DNA from: Tyto alba
Lineage: Eukaryota; Chordata; Aves; Strigiformes; Tytonidae
Assembly (NCBI RefSeq): GCF_018691265.1
Contig: NW_024881283.1
Span: 7,745,731-7,809,730, forward strand
Reading direction: 5' to 3'
DNA: 64,000 nt
How positions within the stretch are numbered: position 1 is the first letter of the stretch; every line of letters begins with the position of its first letter. The position numbers were made by a program, and so were the translations under genes. Below are positions 48,901 to 56,900 of this stretch, piece after piece. The notes beneath the pieces were generated by a model that was not told the origin of the DNA, searched no databases, and worked only from the letters and a program-made list of their open reading frames with translations.

Positions 48901-50414
48901 AGGTTCAATCTGTAGGAAAATGTTGCACAGAGCCTTTTACCTCCGGAGGTAACCAAACAGAGCCCCAGCCGAGACCTGTCCTAAAGGCTGAGAGCAGACA
49001 GCAACCTCTGCATTTTTATCAGCCTTTGGAGTTGAGATCTGAATCACAAAAGGGATGCTGCTCCCATCAATTCCCCCTTTCTCATGTGAAAAGCACAGGG
49101 GTTAACAGCCCGTTAGTAAGAGAAGAGTCAAGCAGCCATGTAATTCATCGGGTAACATAATGCCCCAGTCCATAATTAGTAATACATCAATCTAATTCTG
49201 CAATGCACTGTGTACACACACAAACACTCTGCAGCATTTTGAGAGTAAACCGCATGGCCTGACTCTTAAGTTTAAAAAGCATCAATTATAAATTACCCAA
49301 AGAGTTCAGAAAGGGAAAATTTAAGTCACTGATTCTTAATCGATCCAAGCATGCAGATCCCAGTATTTACATGAAATAATAATTAGTGCTGCACCTCTTC
49401 AGGGTTCTTAATTATTAAGAGATTAGCTGTCACAACACCTCTGTCAGTCTGTGTGTGTGTGTAAACACATACAGGTATGTGTTTTTCTTTCAAAATACCT
49501 CCCAAAGCACCAGATCTGTAGAGATGTATACATATGGATGTATATTTCTTGGTAAATCTTATTATACACAAGTACTTCATACAAGGTTATATACTTAGGT
49601 AGCTTTTTAAGACTGGATTGACAGCAGCATTCACTATGATTGTTCAACATTCCTCCAGCCTTTACTACACCATGTCATACCAATATGACATTTGTTTGCT
49701 TTAATTCCAGAGGTGCGAGGCATGGTATGCTGTGCAAATCCATACCATCAGTATCTAAAGTTGAACAAATTTTGGAGGACTCAAGATTAAAAGCAAAAGT
49801 TATACAGGATCAACAGAATATTAAAATTTTTAATAAAATATAATAAATCATAATTACTTGGTAGAATCATAATGTGAATCCATTTACTTAAAAAATAAAA
49901 CCAAAAAAAAAAACCCAAAACACCACGCAACAACCCACACCCTCAAAAAAATAGAAACTCATCCAAAATTGGTAGATACTTTGGAAGGTATCTTCTAAGA
50001 AAAAAAGACAAACCACAGAATCACTGTAGCCTATGTTAGATTTTGCTGGGCAGAGGCAGAACAGACTTGCCTCTAGACAGAAACCCTATGTGTCAAATTT
50101 TAGTCCGGGGGGGGGGTGGGGGGAAGAAAGAAAAAAAAAATCCTGATTTTAAACAACTCTTAAAAAATAACAATAAGAAGTGATTCCTCCTAAGAGCAGC
50201 AACAGGTTAGTGAGGAACAGAAAGTCTGAAAAACGCTCCCATCCCATTCTTTTACTTCCACTTGCAAACAGCTGGACGGGCAGATTAACCTGAGGAGTCT
50301 AATTCATTCAGACCCAAAGCGCTTAAACAAGCCTCAAAAGAAACACTCAGCCTTTACAGAGAGCAGTGGGTAAATAGAAAAAAAAAACTCTACTTACTCA
50401 AGTTCATTAGACAT
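21826..50414 (-). CDS. GRHL3: GRHL3, grainyhead-like transcription factor 3 (16 coding exons)
   Basis: GRHL3 is a nuclear transcription factor of the grainyhead/CP2 family. It binds AACCGGTT-type sites as a dimer and drives epidermal barrier formation, wound repair, periderm development and neural-tube closure. Sixteen coding exons join with fully consistent phases into 1,806 nt (601 residues plus stop), close to the roughly 602 of human isoform 1. The N-terminal activation region covers residues 1 to about 200 and includes [19 protein letters not shown]. The DNA-binding domain starts near 228 ([18 protein letters not shown]), runs through [19 protein letters not shown] and [20 protein letters not shown], and ends near 470 after [13 protein letters not shown]. 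The dimerisation domain covers about 514-601 and ends QIILKEL. No stop or frame break was seen. In mammals alternative first exons exist, and none was recognised here. Confidence 0.97.
21941..26266 (-). other. GRHL3 intron 15
   Basis: This 4.3-kb intron separates the final two coding exons. Apart from the 29-bp duplication it shows a GC-rich stretch at about 23,050-23,560 and no coding signal. Confidence 0.8.
23279..23336 (+). repeat. 29-bp tandem duplication
   Basis: Two adjacent 29-bp copies (23,279-23,307 and 23,308-23,336) share the core GTGGGAAGGG and match at 26 of 29 positions. They lie in the last GRHL3 intron. Confidence 0.85.
26267..26331 (-). CDS. GRHL3: GRHL3 exon 15, residues 543-564
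   Basis: The exon reads [20 protein letters not shown] and then RG, between TCTCATAG and GTAAGC. It is 65 nt long with phase 0 in and phase 2 out. It forms part of the C-terminal dimerisation domain. Confidence 0.95.
27461..27546 (-). CDS. GRHL3: GRHL3 exon 14, residues 514-542
   Basis: The exon reads [20 protein letters not shown] and then DLQGLRTA, after TCTCTTTCAG and before [20 protein letters not shown] is the signature start of the grainyhead dimerisation domain. Confidence 0.97.
27691..27779 (-). CDS. GRHL3: GRHL3 exon 13, residues 484-514
   Basis: The exon reads [20 protein letters not shown] and then QTKEEDPQR, ending AGAG|GTAACC. It encodes the linker between the DNA-binding and dimerisation domains. 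LPLKR is a basic stretch conserved in the family. Confidence 0.94.
28501..28535 (-). CDS. GRHL3: GRHL3 exon 12, 35-nt microexon, residues 473-484
   Basis: [12 protein letters not shown] is encoded between TTTCCATTTCAAG and GTAAGG. Both phases fit the neighbours. It encodes a proline-rich linker. Because 35 is not a multiple of three, skipping it would shift the frame. A 21-nt C tract on the transcribed strand lies 65 nt upstream. Confidence 0.9.
28600..28620. repeat. Homopolymer G21 (C21 on the GRHL3 strand)
   Basis: There are 21 consecutive G on the plus strand. It is unusually long for a GC mononucleotide tract and sits just upstream of the GRHL3 microexon acceptor. Its exact length may be unreliable in assembly. 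Confidence 0.9.
29208..29310 (-). mobile_element. Ancient CR1/L3-type LINE remnant
   Basis: GGCTGGAAGGAACCTGGCAA, then ATCTAGGCCACTCCTGACAG, follows the reverse-complement 3' region of old amniote CR1 families (a 'ggctggaagggacct' block, then 'ctagaccatccctgacag'). It is strongly diverged and lies in GRHL3 intron 11. Confidence 0.55.
29433..29566 (-). CDS. GRHL3: GRHL3 exon 11, residues 428-472
   Basis: The exon reads [20 protein letters not shown], then [20 protein letters not shown] and RCGT, and ends at CACG|GTAAGT. It closes the DNA-binding domain. [11 protein letters not shown] is a family hallmark. Confidence 0.97.
29955..30033 (-). CDS. GRHL3: GRHL3 exon 10, residues 402-428
   Basis: The exon reads [20 protein letters not shown], then LDSNNN. 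This is a highly basic segment of the DNA-binding domain. The acceptor is CTCACAG and the donor is AATG|GTCAGT. Confidence 0.95.
30612..30770 (-). CDS. GRHL3: GRHL3 exon 9, residues 349-401
   Basis: Fifty-three codons read [20 protein letters not shown], then [15 protein letters not shown], then [14 protein letters not shown]. This is the core of the CP2-type DNA-binding domain, with both phases 0. Confidence 0.98.
31901..32020 (-). mobile_element. Ancient CR1-like LINE remnant
   Basis: GATTTTAAGGTCAAAAGGGA, then CCTGGCTCCC and CACACAGGCTACGGAA, then CATTCCTGCATCAAA, resembles the 3' end of old amniote CR1 copies ('ttaaggtcagaagggacc', 'cacaggccaaagaa', 'attcctgcatcaag'). It is diverged and lies in GRHL3 intron 8. 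Confidence 0.6.
32395..32489 (-). CDS. GRHL3: GRHL3 exon 8, residues 317-348
   Basis: The exon reads [20 protein letters not shown], then [11 protein letters not shown], between ACATTTCAG and GTACAA. It is part of the DNA-binding domain, and its phases fit both neighbours. Confidence 0.97.
33221..33332 (-). CDS. GRHL3: GRHL3 exon 7, residues 280-317
   Basis: The exon reads [20 protein letters not shown], then [30 protein letters not shown] is one of the most conserved grainyhead motifs. The acceptor is GTGTTACAG and the donor is GTCG|GTATGA. Confidence 0.98.
33455..33550 (-). repeat. MIR-like SINE fragment
   Basis: TTTTATAGCTGGGAAACTGA, then GGCAGGCAAGG and CAGTGACAGAGTCAGGAGC, follows a reversed MIR element ('ttttacagatgaggaaactgaggca'). 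It lies in GRHL3 intron 6. Confidence 0.65.
34143..34296 (-). CDS. GRHL3: GRHL3 exon 6, residues 228-279
   Basis: The exon reads [20 protein letters not shown], then [20 protein letters not shown], then [11 protein letters not shown]. This is the start of the DNA-binding domain. The acceptor is CCATAAAAG and the donor is AAG|GTAAGA. Confidence 0.98.
34297..36177 (-). other. GRHL3 intron 5
   Basis: This 1.9-kb intron has no coding exon. The only feature noted is the AACCGGT core at 34,583. Confidence 0.8.
34583..34589 (+). promoter_or_regulatory. Grainyhead-type core AACCGGT in GRHL3 intron 5
   Basis: AACCGGTA matches seven of eight bases of the grainyhead consensus AACCGGTT. A site like this in the factor's own gene could reflect autoregulation, but matches of this length also arise by chance. 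Confidence 0.2.
36178..36257 (-). CDS. GRHL3: GRHL3 exon 5, residues 202-228
   Basis: The exon reads [20 protein letters not shown], then ATDGVK, between CATCCACAG and GTAACT. LFPDILK..PEPPCPE is conserved in GRHL3 just ahead of the DNA-binding domain. Confidence 0.96.
36560..36896 (-). CDS. GRHL3: GRHL3 exon 4, residues 89-201
   Basis: This is the largest coding exon (337 nt). It reads [20 protein letters not shown], then [14 protein letters not shown], then [11 protein letters not shown], then [13 protein letters not shown], then [15 protein letters not shown]. The acceptor TTTCTCCACCAG is chosen because its phase completes the arginine left by exon 3. The region between the activation and DNA-binding domains is less conserved, except for [14 protein letters not shown]. 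Confidence 0.96.
36897..38519 (-). other. GRHL3 intron 3
   Basis: This 1.6-kb intron includes the T26 run. An open frame continues for about 200 nt upstream of exon 4 but crosses the acceptor and shows no conserved residues. Confidence 0.8.
37358..37383. repeat. Homopolymer T26 (A26 on the GRHL3 strand)
   Basis: This is an uninterrupted T run in GRHL3 intron 3. No SINE body was recognised beside it. Confidence 0.9.
38520..38581 (-). CDS. GRHL3: GRHL3 exon 3, residues 69-89
   Basis: The exon reads [20 protein letters not shown], then an arginine split across the junction (AG|G). It is 62 nt long, between TTGTTCTAG and GTTAGC. PKEKRIL..(S/T)G.GRN..GKR is the matching GRHL3 segment. Confidence 0.95.
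39021..39175 (+). repeat. MIR SINE copy
   Basis: Order and wording match MIR. A 'gactcaagacacccaggttc' block is followed by GTGCCTCAGTTTACTATCTG, then GGGGATAACGCTGGCAC, then TATGAGGATCACTGCATAAA. It lies in GRHL3 intron 2 and is the clearest MIR-type copy in the window. Confidence 0.8.
39288..39474 (-). CDS. GRHL3: GRHL3 exon 2, residues 6-68
   Basis: The exon reads [20 protein letters not shown], then [20 protein letters not shown], then [20 protein letters not shown] and YYM. The acceptor GGCTCAG|TTTTAG is preferred over the nearby TTTTAG because only it completes the GA| left by exon 1 and preserves DFRSVRL. The exon carries most of the N-terminal transactivation region. Confidence 0.97.
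43739..43766 (+). repeat. G-rich tract with G-quadruplex potential
   Basis: Runs of 5 to 8 G are separated by single T residues. This satisfies a four-run G-quadruplex pattern on the plus strand, the template strand for GRHL3. Confidence 0.75.
45150..45260 (-). repeat. MIR-like SINE fragment
   Basis: TTATTATCACAGGAGAAGAA, then GTGAGGCATGG, then AAGTTACTTATCCAAGGCTG and CTCAGTGA, follows a reversed MIR body ('ttacttgcccaaggtcacacag'). Confidence 0.6.
46370..46700. promoter_or_regulatory. CpG-rich patch in GRHL3 intron 1
   Basis: About 330 bp are dense in CpG (for example TTACGCGTCGAGTCTCGGCG and CCTCGCGCGACG) within AT-richer intron. The position, between exon 1 and exon 2, suits an alternative GRHL3 promoter. 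I could not find a first exon that splices in phase. Confidence 0.4.
46911..46930. repeat. Homopolymer A20
   Basis: This is an uninterrupted A run with no recognisable retroposon body. Confidence 0.9.
47673..47717. repeat. 14-bp perfect inverted repeat, 17-bp spacer
   Basis: TCAAAGCAGAGATA at 47,673-47,686 is followed by its exact reverse complement at 47,704-47,717. Each arm carries a TCAAAG core, as in TCF/LEF sites. It lies in GRHL3 intron 1. Confidence 0.9.
50107..50123 (+). repeat. G-rich tract
   Basis: G10, T, G6 runs within GRHL3 intron 1, close to exon 1. Confidence 0.8.
50398..50414 (-). CDS. GRHL3: GRHL3 exon 1 coding part, residues 1-6
   Basis: Only 17 coding nucleotides read MSNEL and GA of the next codon, followed by a strong GTAAGTAG donor. 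G at -3 gives a good start context. MSNELD followed by FRSVRL from exon 2 matches the N-terminus of GRHL3 isoform 1. The exon is too short for open-frame detection and was found through the splice phase and the family N-terminus. Confidence 0.92.
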
Positions 50415-50700
50415 TTCCCCACGTTTCCAAATCTTTGCAGACAAATTCTGATGACTTCTCTCTTCTAGTACCTGCTACAGACAGACATTGCCTGTGAAGT
50501 GTTTGATTTATGTTGAGGTTTTGCGTACAGGTATTTTGCTGACAGGTCGGTTGTTGGGGATTGGCTGCCGGCACAGGTGCCCTGGGACAGGTACACCCAG
50601 GTACACCCAGACAGGTGCAGCCCGTAACCCTCTGCCTGCCGGAGGATGGAGGGGAGGGAGGTGGGTGGGGAAGGAGGGAAAAGCCCCGGGGGGGAAAAAG
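50415..50700 (-). promoter_or_regulatory. GRHL3 exon 1 leader and proximal promoter (extent inferred)
   Basis: On the minus strand this holds the 5' leader and probably the core promoter. It includes a GC-rich segment at about 50,565-50,695, a tandem pair of GTACACCCAG (50,591-50,610) and CACCTG E-box cores. The transcription start cannot be fixed from sequence alone. Confidence 0.45.
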
Positions 50701-50860
50701 ATAGGATGGAGGAGTGGAATCAGTTATTCATCTCTGTGATAATTAGTTTCAGTTTGGTGGACGTGTTCCATATACTTCAATGCCAAATAGCTGTCATTTT
50801 TATGAATCTGGGGGTTGATTTGTCGTTTGCTGTTTCTTTATATATAAATATACAGACAAA

Positions 50861-50881
50861 TATATATATATATATATATAT
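50861..50881. repeat. (TA)10 microsatellite upstream of GRHL3
   Basis: A TA dinucleotide run lies about 450 bp upstream of the GRHL3 start codon, preceded by related TATATAAATATA sequence. It is likely to vary in length. Confidence 0.9.
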
Positions 50882-53398
50882 GTAGGAATACATTAGGGAA
50901 GAAGAAAAGCCTCTTAGTTTCCTCTCATTCCTAAATGGTAATTGTACTGACAGGCTAACCCTTTCTTTCCTTTTCTCACCTTCTCTTAGCTTCTCACTCC
51001 AGAAAGCCTCCGTGGGTGTGGAGTTTTTTCCTCTTAAAGTAACTTTAAAACCCCTAACTCTAGATGCCAAGACATGCAGCAAATACACTGGCCCAGGGAA
51101 TCTTTGCATTACACGGGATATGTAAGGAAAACAGGTCTGCGGGCGAACTCTTCTCCGTACCATTCACGCAGGCTGTCCTGCCTGCTGTAGCGCAGATAAG
51201 AGCACGGGACGGCAGCGGGAAGCCCGGACACACGGCATTTGGGAATTAGCTGCAGGAATACCACCCAGGCAACAGCTCTGTAGCAACTCACCTGTAAACG
51301 GGGAAAAGATTTATGCAATAGAACAAAACTCATCATGGATTCAAGCACTCCTGTTGGATGGTTTCTGTCATCCGTGTTGCAATGAGGAGGCAAAGGATGG
51401 GCTCAGCGGGTGACTCATGTTGACTGGATTTGGAAGGCAGGAGAGGATTTTACGAGACAAGCTGGTACAAGCCTTAAAACAAAGGGAAAAAGAAAGGCTT
51501 CCACCACTTGTTCTCACCCCTCATCACTGTCTCACTCACTGAATCTGCCCCACTCAGTGCCCTGCGCTAGCAGGTGAATACAGGAAAGCTTATAAGTCTG
51601 CCTTCACATAACAGTAAGCTCAGCTCTCCCAGTTTGGTGACAAATGGCCTTACCAGCCCACTCAGGCAGGCGTAAGGCATGTCTACACAGGCAGATGTGG
51701 TACAACACCCTTCAAACACATCTCTGGTTTCTGGCTCAGAGCATGGCCTGCTCGGAGCGCAGGACCAAGAATGACCATGGTGCATCTGCACGGGCTGATA
51801 AGGACGTGCTGGGCTGAGCTTTGCCTGACCCAGCCAGCAACTATCACCCTCCGCTCTGCTGTGCAAACTCCTGCCTGCCAGGGACGTAGGGACTGGACAA
51901 AGTCTGTTTTCTGGGAATCAAAACCAAGGTCTGAAGCAATGCAAACTCCATTGGGGATCACTGGAGAGCACCAGCTGCCAAGATCTTGTAGAGCAGAGGA
52001 CAGCAATACCCAAAAGTCAGCCGAACAACGGCTGATGATCAGTCAGTGCCACAGCAGAGACCGTGCAGTGGTGAGAGTACAAAAAAAAAAAAAGAAGAGG
52101 AAAGAGCATGTATGCCCTATGCAGCCACGGAAAGCACAAATCTTATGCAGTGGTTGCATTAGTTGATCAACATTCTGATTATATCTCTAAATTAAGGAAA
52201 CCTTGCCCAGTTCATGATGAGCAGAGTCATAGTCCTGGGTACTTGTTCTTTACCTGGATCCAGGCAGAGAGTATTTCACTGACTCTGGGTAGTGCAAAGA
52301 GCAGCAACATCCCCTTAGGGGATTTCCAAGTTTCTTCTAACCTTTCAGTGAGACTTAACCAGATTCCAGCAACAAAAGTGAAGGAGGAGAAAACACTAGC
52401 CGAGGCCAGACCATGCAGGGAAACGGCAGGGCACAGGATTCCGACCTTTGCGGGAAAAAGCCTGTGTCAAAGCAAAGAGAGGGAGAAATGTGTCTGGCAA
52501 AGCTGAGCAGTGACAGGCTTTGTCTTAGTGAAAGGTGTCCTGGGGGCCTCAGTGCCACCATGACCAGGCAAAATCCAGCTCTGAATGGAAATGTTCAGGT
52601 ATTTTAACTTGGCCTTTTGCAGAACAGTAAGGATGATGTTGTCTGCTGTTCTATGATAGGGGACAGGAGAAAAATTTGTACTAATTCTGGTTTTAAGCAT
52701 TAAGTTTCTTCTTAGCTTTGCTGCCACCGATGCAGGACCTCATGTTTTCCTGCGAGGATCTTATTGCAATGGCAGAATGAGAGACTTTGCCAGGTAGGAA
52801 GATGCGTGCTCATTCTCGCATACAGTCTTATTTCTTATGCAATTAGCTATGTGCCTCCCCGCAGCACTGAGGCACTCTCCCAGCCTCCAGGAATCACGGT
52901 GCCTCAGTAAAATCGCTCACAGCAGAAAGCAGAAACCAGCCCCTTTCCGTCAGTACTGTGGGGCCTGTACACATGTCTGTCTGCTTTATGGTAATACCAG
53001 CTTGAGTTTGCTCTCTCAGACACCTTTTCAAGGCTGGATGAAAATGTTACTGACTCCCCATCACCAATTTTCCCACAGACAGGACCCTCACAGCCTCCCC
53101 CAAATTAGCTTTACGCTACTGCCAGCAGAGGAGGACCGGGACCACCCCACACACAGGTCTAGGTGTGATGTGTCCTGGTGGGAAGCAGGGACAGCTGGCA
53201 CTGCCCGGGCACTGCGCTGCCTCCAACACCCAACAGCTCCCACCAGACGGGACCACCCTTGCCCTGCCTTTTCCATTCTCTTGGGCACCTTGTCTTTTTT
53301 GTGATAATGTATGATTTATGGCGCCTGAGAGGCCTCCAGGCCTGGACGCCTAGACAGTCCCTTTGACTATGATTTCAGTATTTTTAATTATTATTTTC

Positions 53399-53415
53399 TT
53401 TTTTTTTTTTTTTTT
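53399..53415. repeat. Homopolymer T17
   Basis: Simple T run in intergenic DNA. Confidence 0.9.
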
Positions 53416-53859
53416 CATTTATACTCCACCCTCCAAGAGTATCTGGTGAGGGGGTGGGTTAGAAGAAAGAGACCAAGAGATACATTCTCTATGCACAAAA
53501 CCCTCCCACTTCCCTTCCACTCCCCTGTTAAATATACCTTGGAACAAAAGCCCTTTATGATGCTCTAAAAATAAAGCATGCAGCAGTCAAGACAAACTGC
53601 AAAGTTTAAAAGAGAGGGCCAAATTTTGCTCACAGCTACACCCTCTCTAAGGCAACAGGGTTGCACTTGTGTTTGGATTGTTAAACCCTCTTTAAACATC
53701 CAGAGACAGACTGTGACTAGCTGCATTTCGATCAGCAGCTCCATGATTGAGGACAACATCACTCATCGGGTATCCGTGTCAGGAGCTGGCTGGGTCTGCA
53801 TTTGGAGGAGCTGCCCAAGGTGCAGTGTGGCCCTGTGACCATGCCACCCTCGTGTTCCT

Positions 53860-53935
53860 ATTTCTCCCTCTGTCACCGATTTGCAGTGTGACATTGGATA
53901 AGTCGTTTCACACTCCTTGTTCCCAGTCTGGCTTC
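53860..53935 (+). repeat. MIR-like SINE fragment
   Basis: TTTGCAGTGTGACATTGGAT, then AAGTCGTTTCACACTCC and CCCAGTCTGG, follows the MIR core ('gtgtgaccttgggcaagtcacttcac'). Confidence 0.6.
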
Positions 53936-56900
53936 TTTTCTGCGTAACTTGTAAGAAACTTCAAAGCAAAGGCTTTAATCCCTTTAGGATACACGGCTTT
54001 TCCCACTGACAGCTGTCAAACATCCTTTCCAGTTGTCCTGTGATGTGCCAGGAATTTCAGCTGTCTTTGACCAAAGGTTATTAAAACATTTCAACAATTA
54101 ATATGCAGTAAGAGGAAGCAGCCTGAAGCAGGTTAAAGTGAGCTGTTCTCCAAAGGGAGATGTGGCTGCTTCAGGTGCTTTTCCAGAAAAAAGTATAGCT
54201 TGTGCCGTATAAGTTTGTAGAAACCTTTGATATCCAGACCAGACACTCTTTCCCAGTGAGACTCCCTCTGCCTCCCAGAGCCTTTTCCTTGGGAAGGCAG
54301 AACAAAAAGCTGATCTGAAACTTCCTTGGGCTGCAAGTCTTTGTCTGACAGGACTGCCCTGTCACTCTGTTTGTACAACACACAGCACAACAGAGGCTAC
54401 AAAAGTCACTCTATAGCACTATTGTCATAGTAATAATGAGGAAAAGGCAAAAAAATAATTTGGCCTCTTGAAGCAAGCGAGAGAAACAAACCCCTCACTG
54501 ACCCTTTCTCAGCAGTTGTTTTCCAGTTAGGTGAATTCCTCTATCTGCAGGGTATCTGGGAAGCCAGCTGGCTTTGCTGGATCCTAGTACCACTAAACAA
54601 TGTGACCTGATGCTTAAATGTCTTTTTAATAGAGTCAGGCCAGTTTGTTATTATCTGTTGTAGCCCACGGGGCTATAGGAAAATTCCTGTTGTCTTTATC
54701 TAGTTCTACCAGTTTTCACACAGTAACAAGTTTGGGTTGCAAACAAGTGACCCAACTAACAGTCTTCAGGGCAGCCACCTTCAGTTTAAATAAACAAACA
54801 TGACCCACCGTCTCAGCCAGCTTCAGTTTGTGGATGAAGCTTCACTTTTTCCCTGTGTGCTCTGACCTGAGCTTGTCCCGTGCTCTCACTTCGGAGCTGA
54901 CAGTTGTCAATCCAAACCCAGGTAGAAGAAACCCAACAGCAGGGAATGGACACGCCAGCTGAGCCTACAGAGGGATGGAGCTGGTTGGACATGTCACAAG
55001 GATGTTCTCCATTTCAGCCAAATTTGCTGTGCGGGCCCAGGCTTCCCGTGGTATTCAGCTACAAATAAGGACAGGGAAGGAGTCAGGGGAAGGTTTCAAA
55101 GAGGAAAACTGGGCTGTCTTTGAAAGAAATTTCAGACTGGCTCCAAGCAAACTTTGTCTTCTAACGCCAGCACACAACAGTGAACACACACTGCAGCTCT
55201 TCAGCCATACCTCACTCATGGGACTTCGCTCCCTTCAATTGTCTCACACGTGCAACTCGACACAAAACACAAAAGCACATTTCCTCTTGCAAAAAAAAGC
55301 ACAATGAGTTGAATGCCCCCCCCTCAGTGATTACACCACCAGGAGCAGAAGGTGCTGTCAATGATGCCAGCAGTGCAAGGAAGGGCTCAGGGCTGGGCCC
55401 ACAGTCACCACAGCGCTGTGATTCCTCACTGAGAGAAACTTATTCTTAAACATGAAAACAGTTTTTAAAATGGACCAGATGCAAAACATCAGGTATTGCT
55501 CCCAACCATTTCCCCCACTGCTGCAGCCTGATCAAAGCTGCCTCCTTTCAGGAAGTTATCTGATGTCAGCCAGTGACGCTATAGCAGAGATGAGTTTGGT
55601 CTCAGATACCTCAGTTGACTCCATTCATCATTAATCAGCCCTTCATGAGCAGAGATATGGAAATGTCAACTGGCAGAGGTGTCCCAAGCTGCTCAGAATA
55701 AATTACCCTTATCAGCCAGCGGGTTAGAGCCCAGAAGCAGAGATTGGGCTCAGATTCAGACTCCAGCTGAAGCACGAAGTGTGTTTGGATCCTGGTGTCT
55801 GCTCGGTTCACGCAGTTGCCGAGATGCCACTTCTGATTTGAATCTAAGCATGGCACAGAAATGGGATTTCATTCAGTAAATCGTAAATAGCAAATAAAAA
55901 AATGAAACATGAATGAATCTTAGTCCATCCTGGTGGACTATAATGAAACTGCTCAGGGAACCTTGAAAGACATCTTTACGTGACAACTAAGTTTCTGTAG
56001 CTAATTAGAAAAGCGCAGGCCAGAGATATTTATCTGTGTGCAACATCTGGAACTCATAATGTCTTGGGTTTGCCAGCTTCCATGGTTTCATCACAAATCT
56101 GCTGATACTCACTGTTGTTATTAGTTTATTTAGTTGCCTTTTTAAAGCCTGACTTCCTGTAATCACATGTTCATGTGAAAGTTTTCTTGAAACAAAAATC
56201 TCTGTGCTTCATGATTGTTGCAAAACGCTTCAAAACACAATCCCTATAGACTCAGGAATGAAGAGACAGAAAGGAAAATAACTCCTTTGCACAGCCCACA
56301 AAGTTAAGCAATTTTAAAGCCAATCCTACATCTACCAGGGACCTGGCTTGTGGTTTCTAAACCAGCCCCGTGTTTGGCAGGACCACGGCTCATGACATAT
56401 AAGTGCTAAGGCTGGTCAGTATTGGAATCATCAAAGCACTCTGCAAAGTTTAATTATTTTTCACTTCTGCTCTACACCTGTCATTACTCATCTGAACCAG
56501 TCATGGGATACTGGTAGAGGGGATGTTTTGGGATGGCTAGAGCTGGCACACAGCCGCAGTCGTCCTGCCTTTCTCTGTCTTAGCACTTTGGCAGGAACTG
56601 ACTTTCCCACAATACCTTGAGAAAACTGTTGGACCTGATTATTTACAGAGAAGAGGAAGAAGCTGGCTCCACAATCTTGATTTGACTCTAAAATTGTCCC
56701 TGGAGTTGGGATGTTGTGCTTAGATCCCAGGCCTGGTTTGGAGACACCTTCCGCTCCCAAAACATTCAAATGAAAAGGCAAACGCAGAGGGAGGGGAGAA
56801 GAAGTGAGGCTGGGCAGGGGCTTGGTACATCAACTGTGGGAACTGAATCTCATTTCTACTGAGAAAACTGGAAACCCCTGCCAAAGGCCCTGCATGAGTC

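Larger units (their letters stand above)
39475..50397 (-). other. GRHL3 intron 1 (10.9 kb)
   Basis: This is the largest intron, between the 17-nt coding piece of exon 1 and exon 2. It contains G-rich tracts at 43,739-43,766 and 50,107-50,123, a MIR-like fragment near 45,150-45,260, a CpG-rich patch at 46,370-46,700, an A20 run at 46,911 and a 14-bp perfect inverted repeat at 47,673-47,717. No coding exon was recognised. Mammalian genes have alternative starts in this area. Confidence 0.85.
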
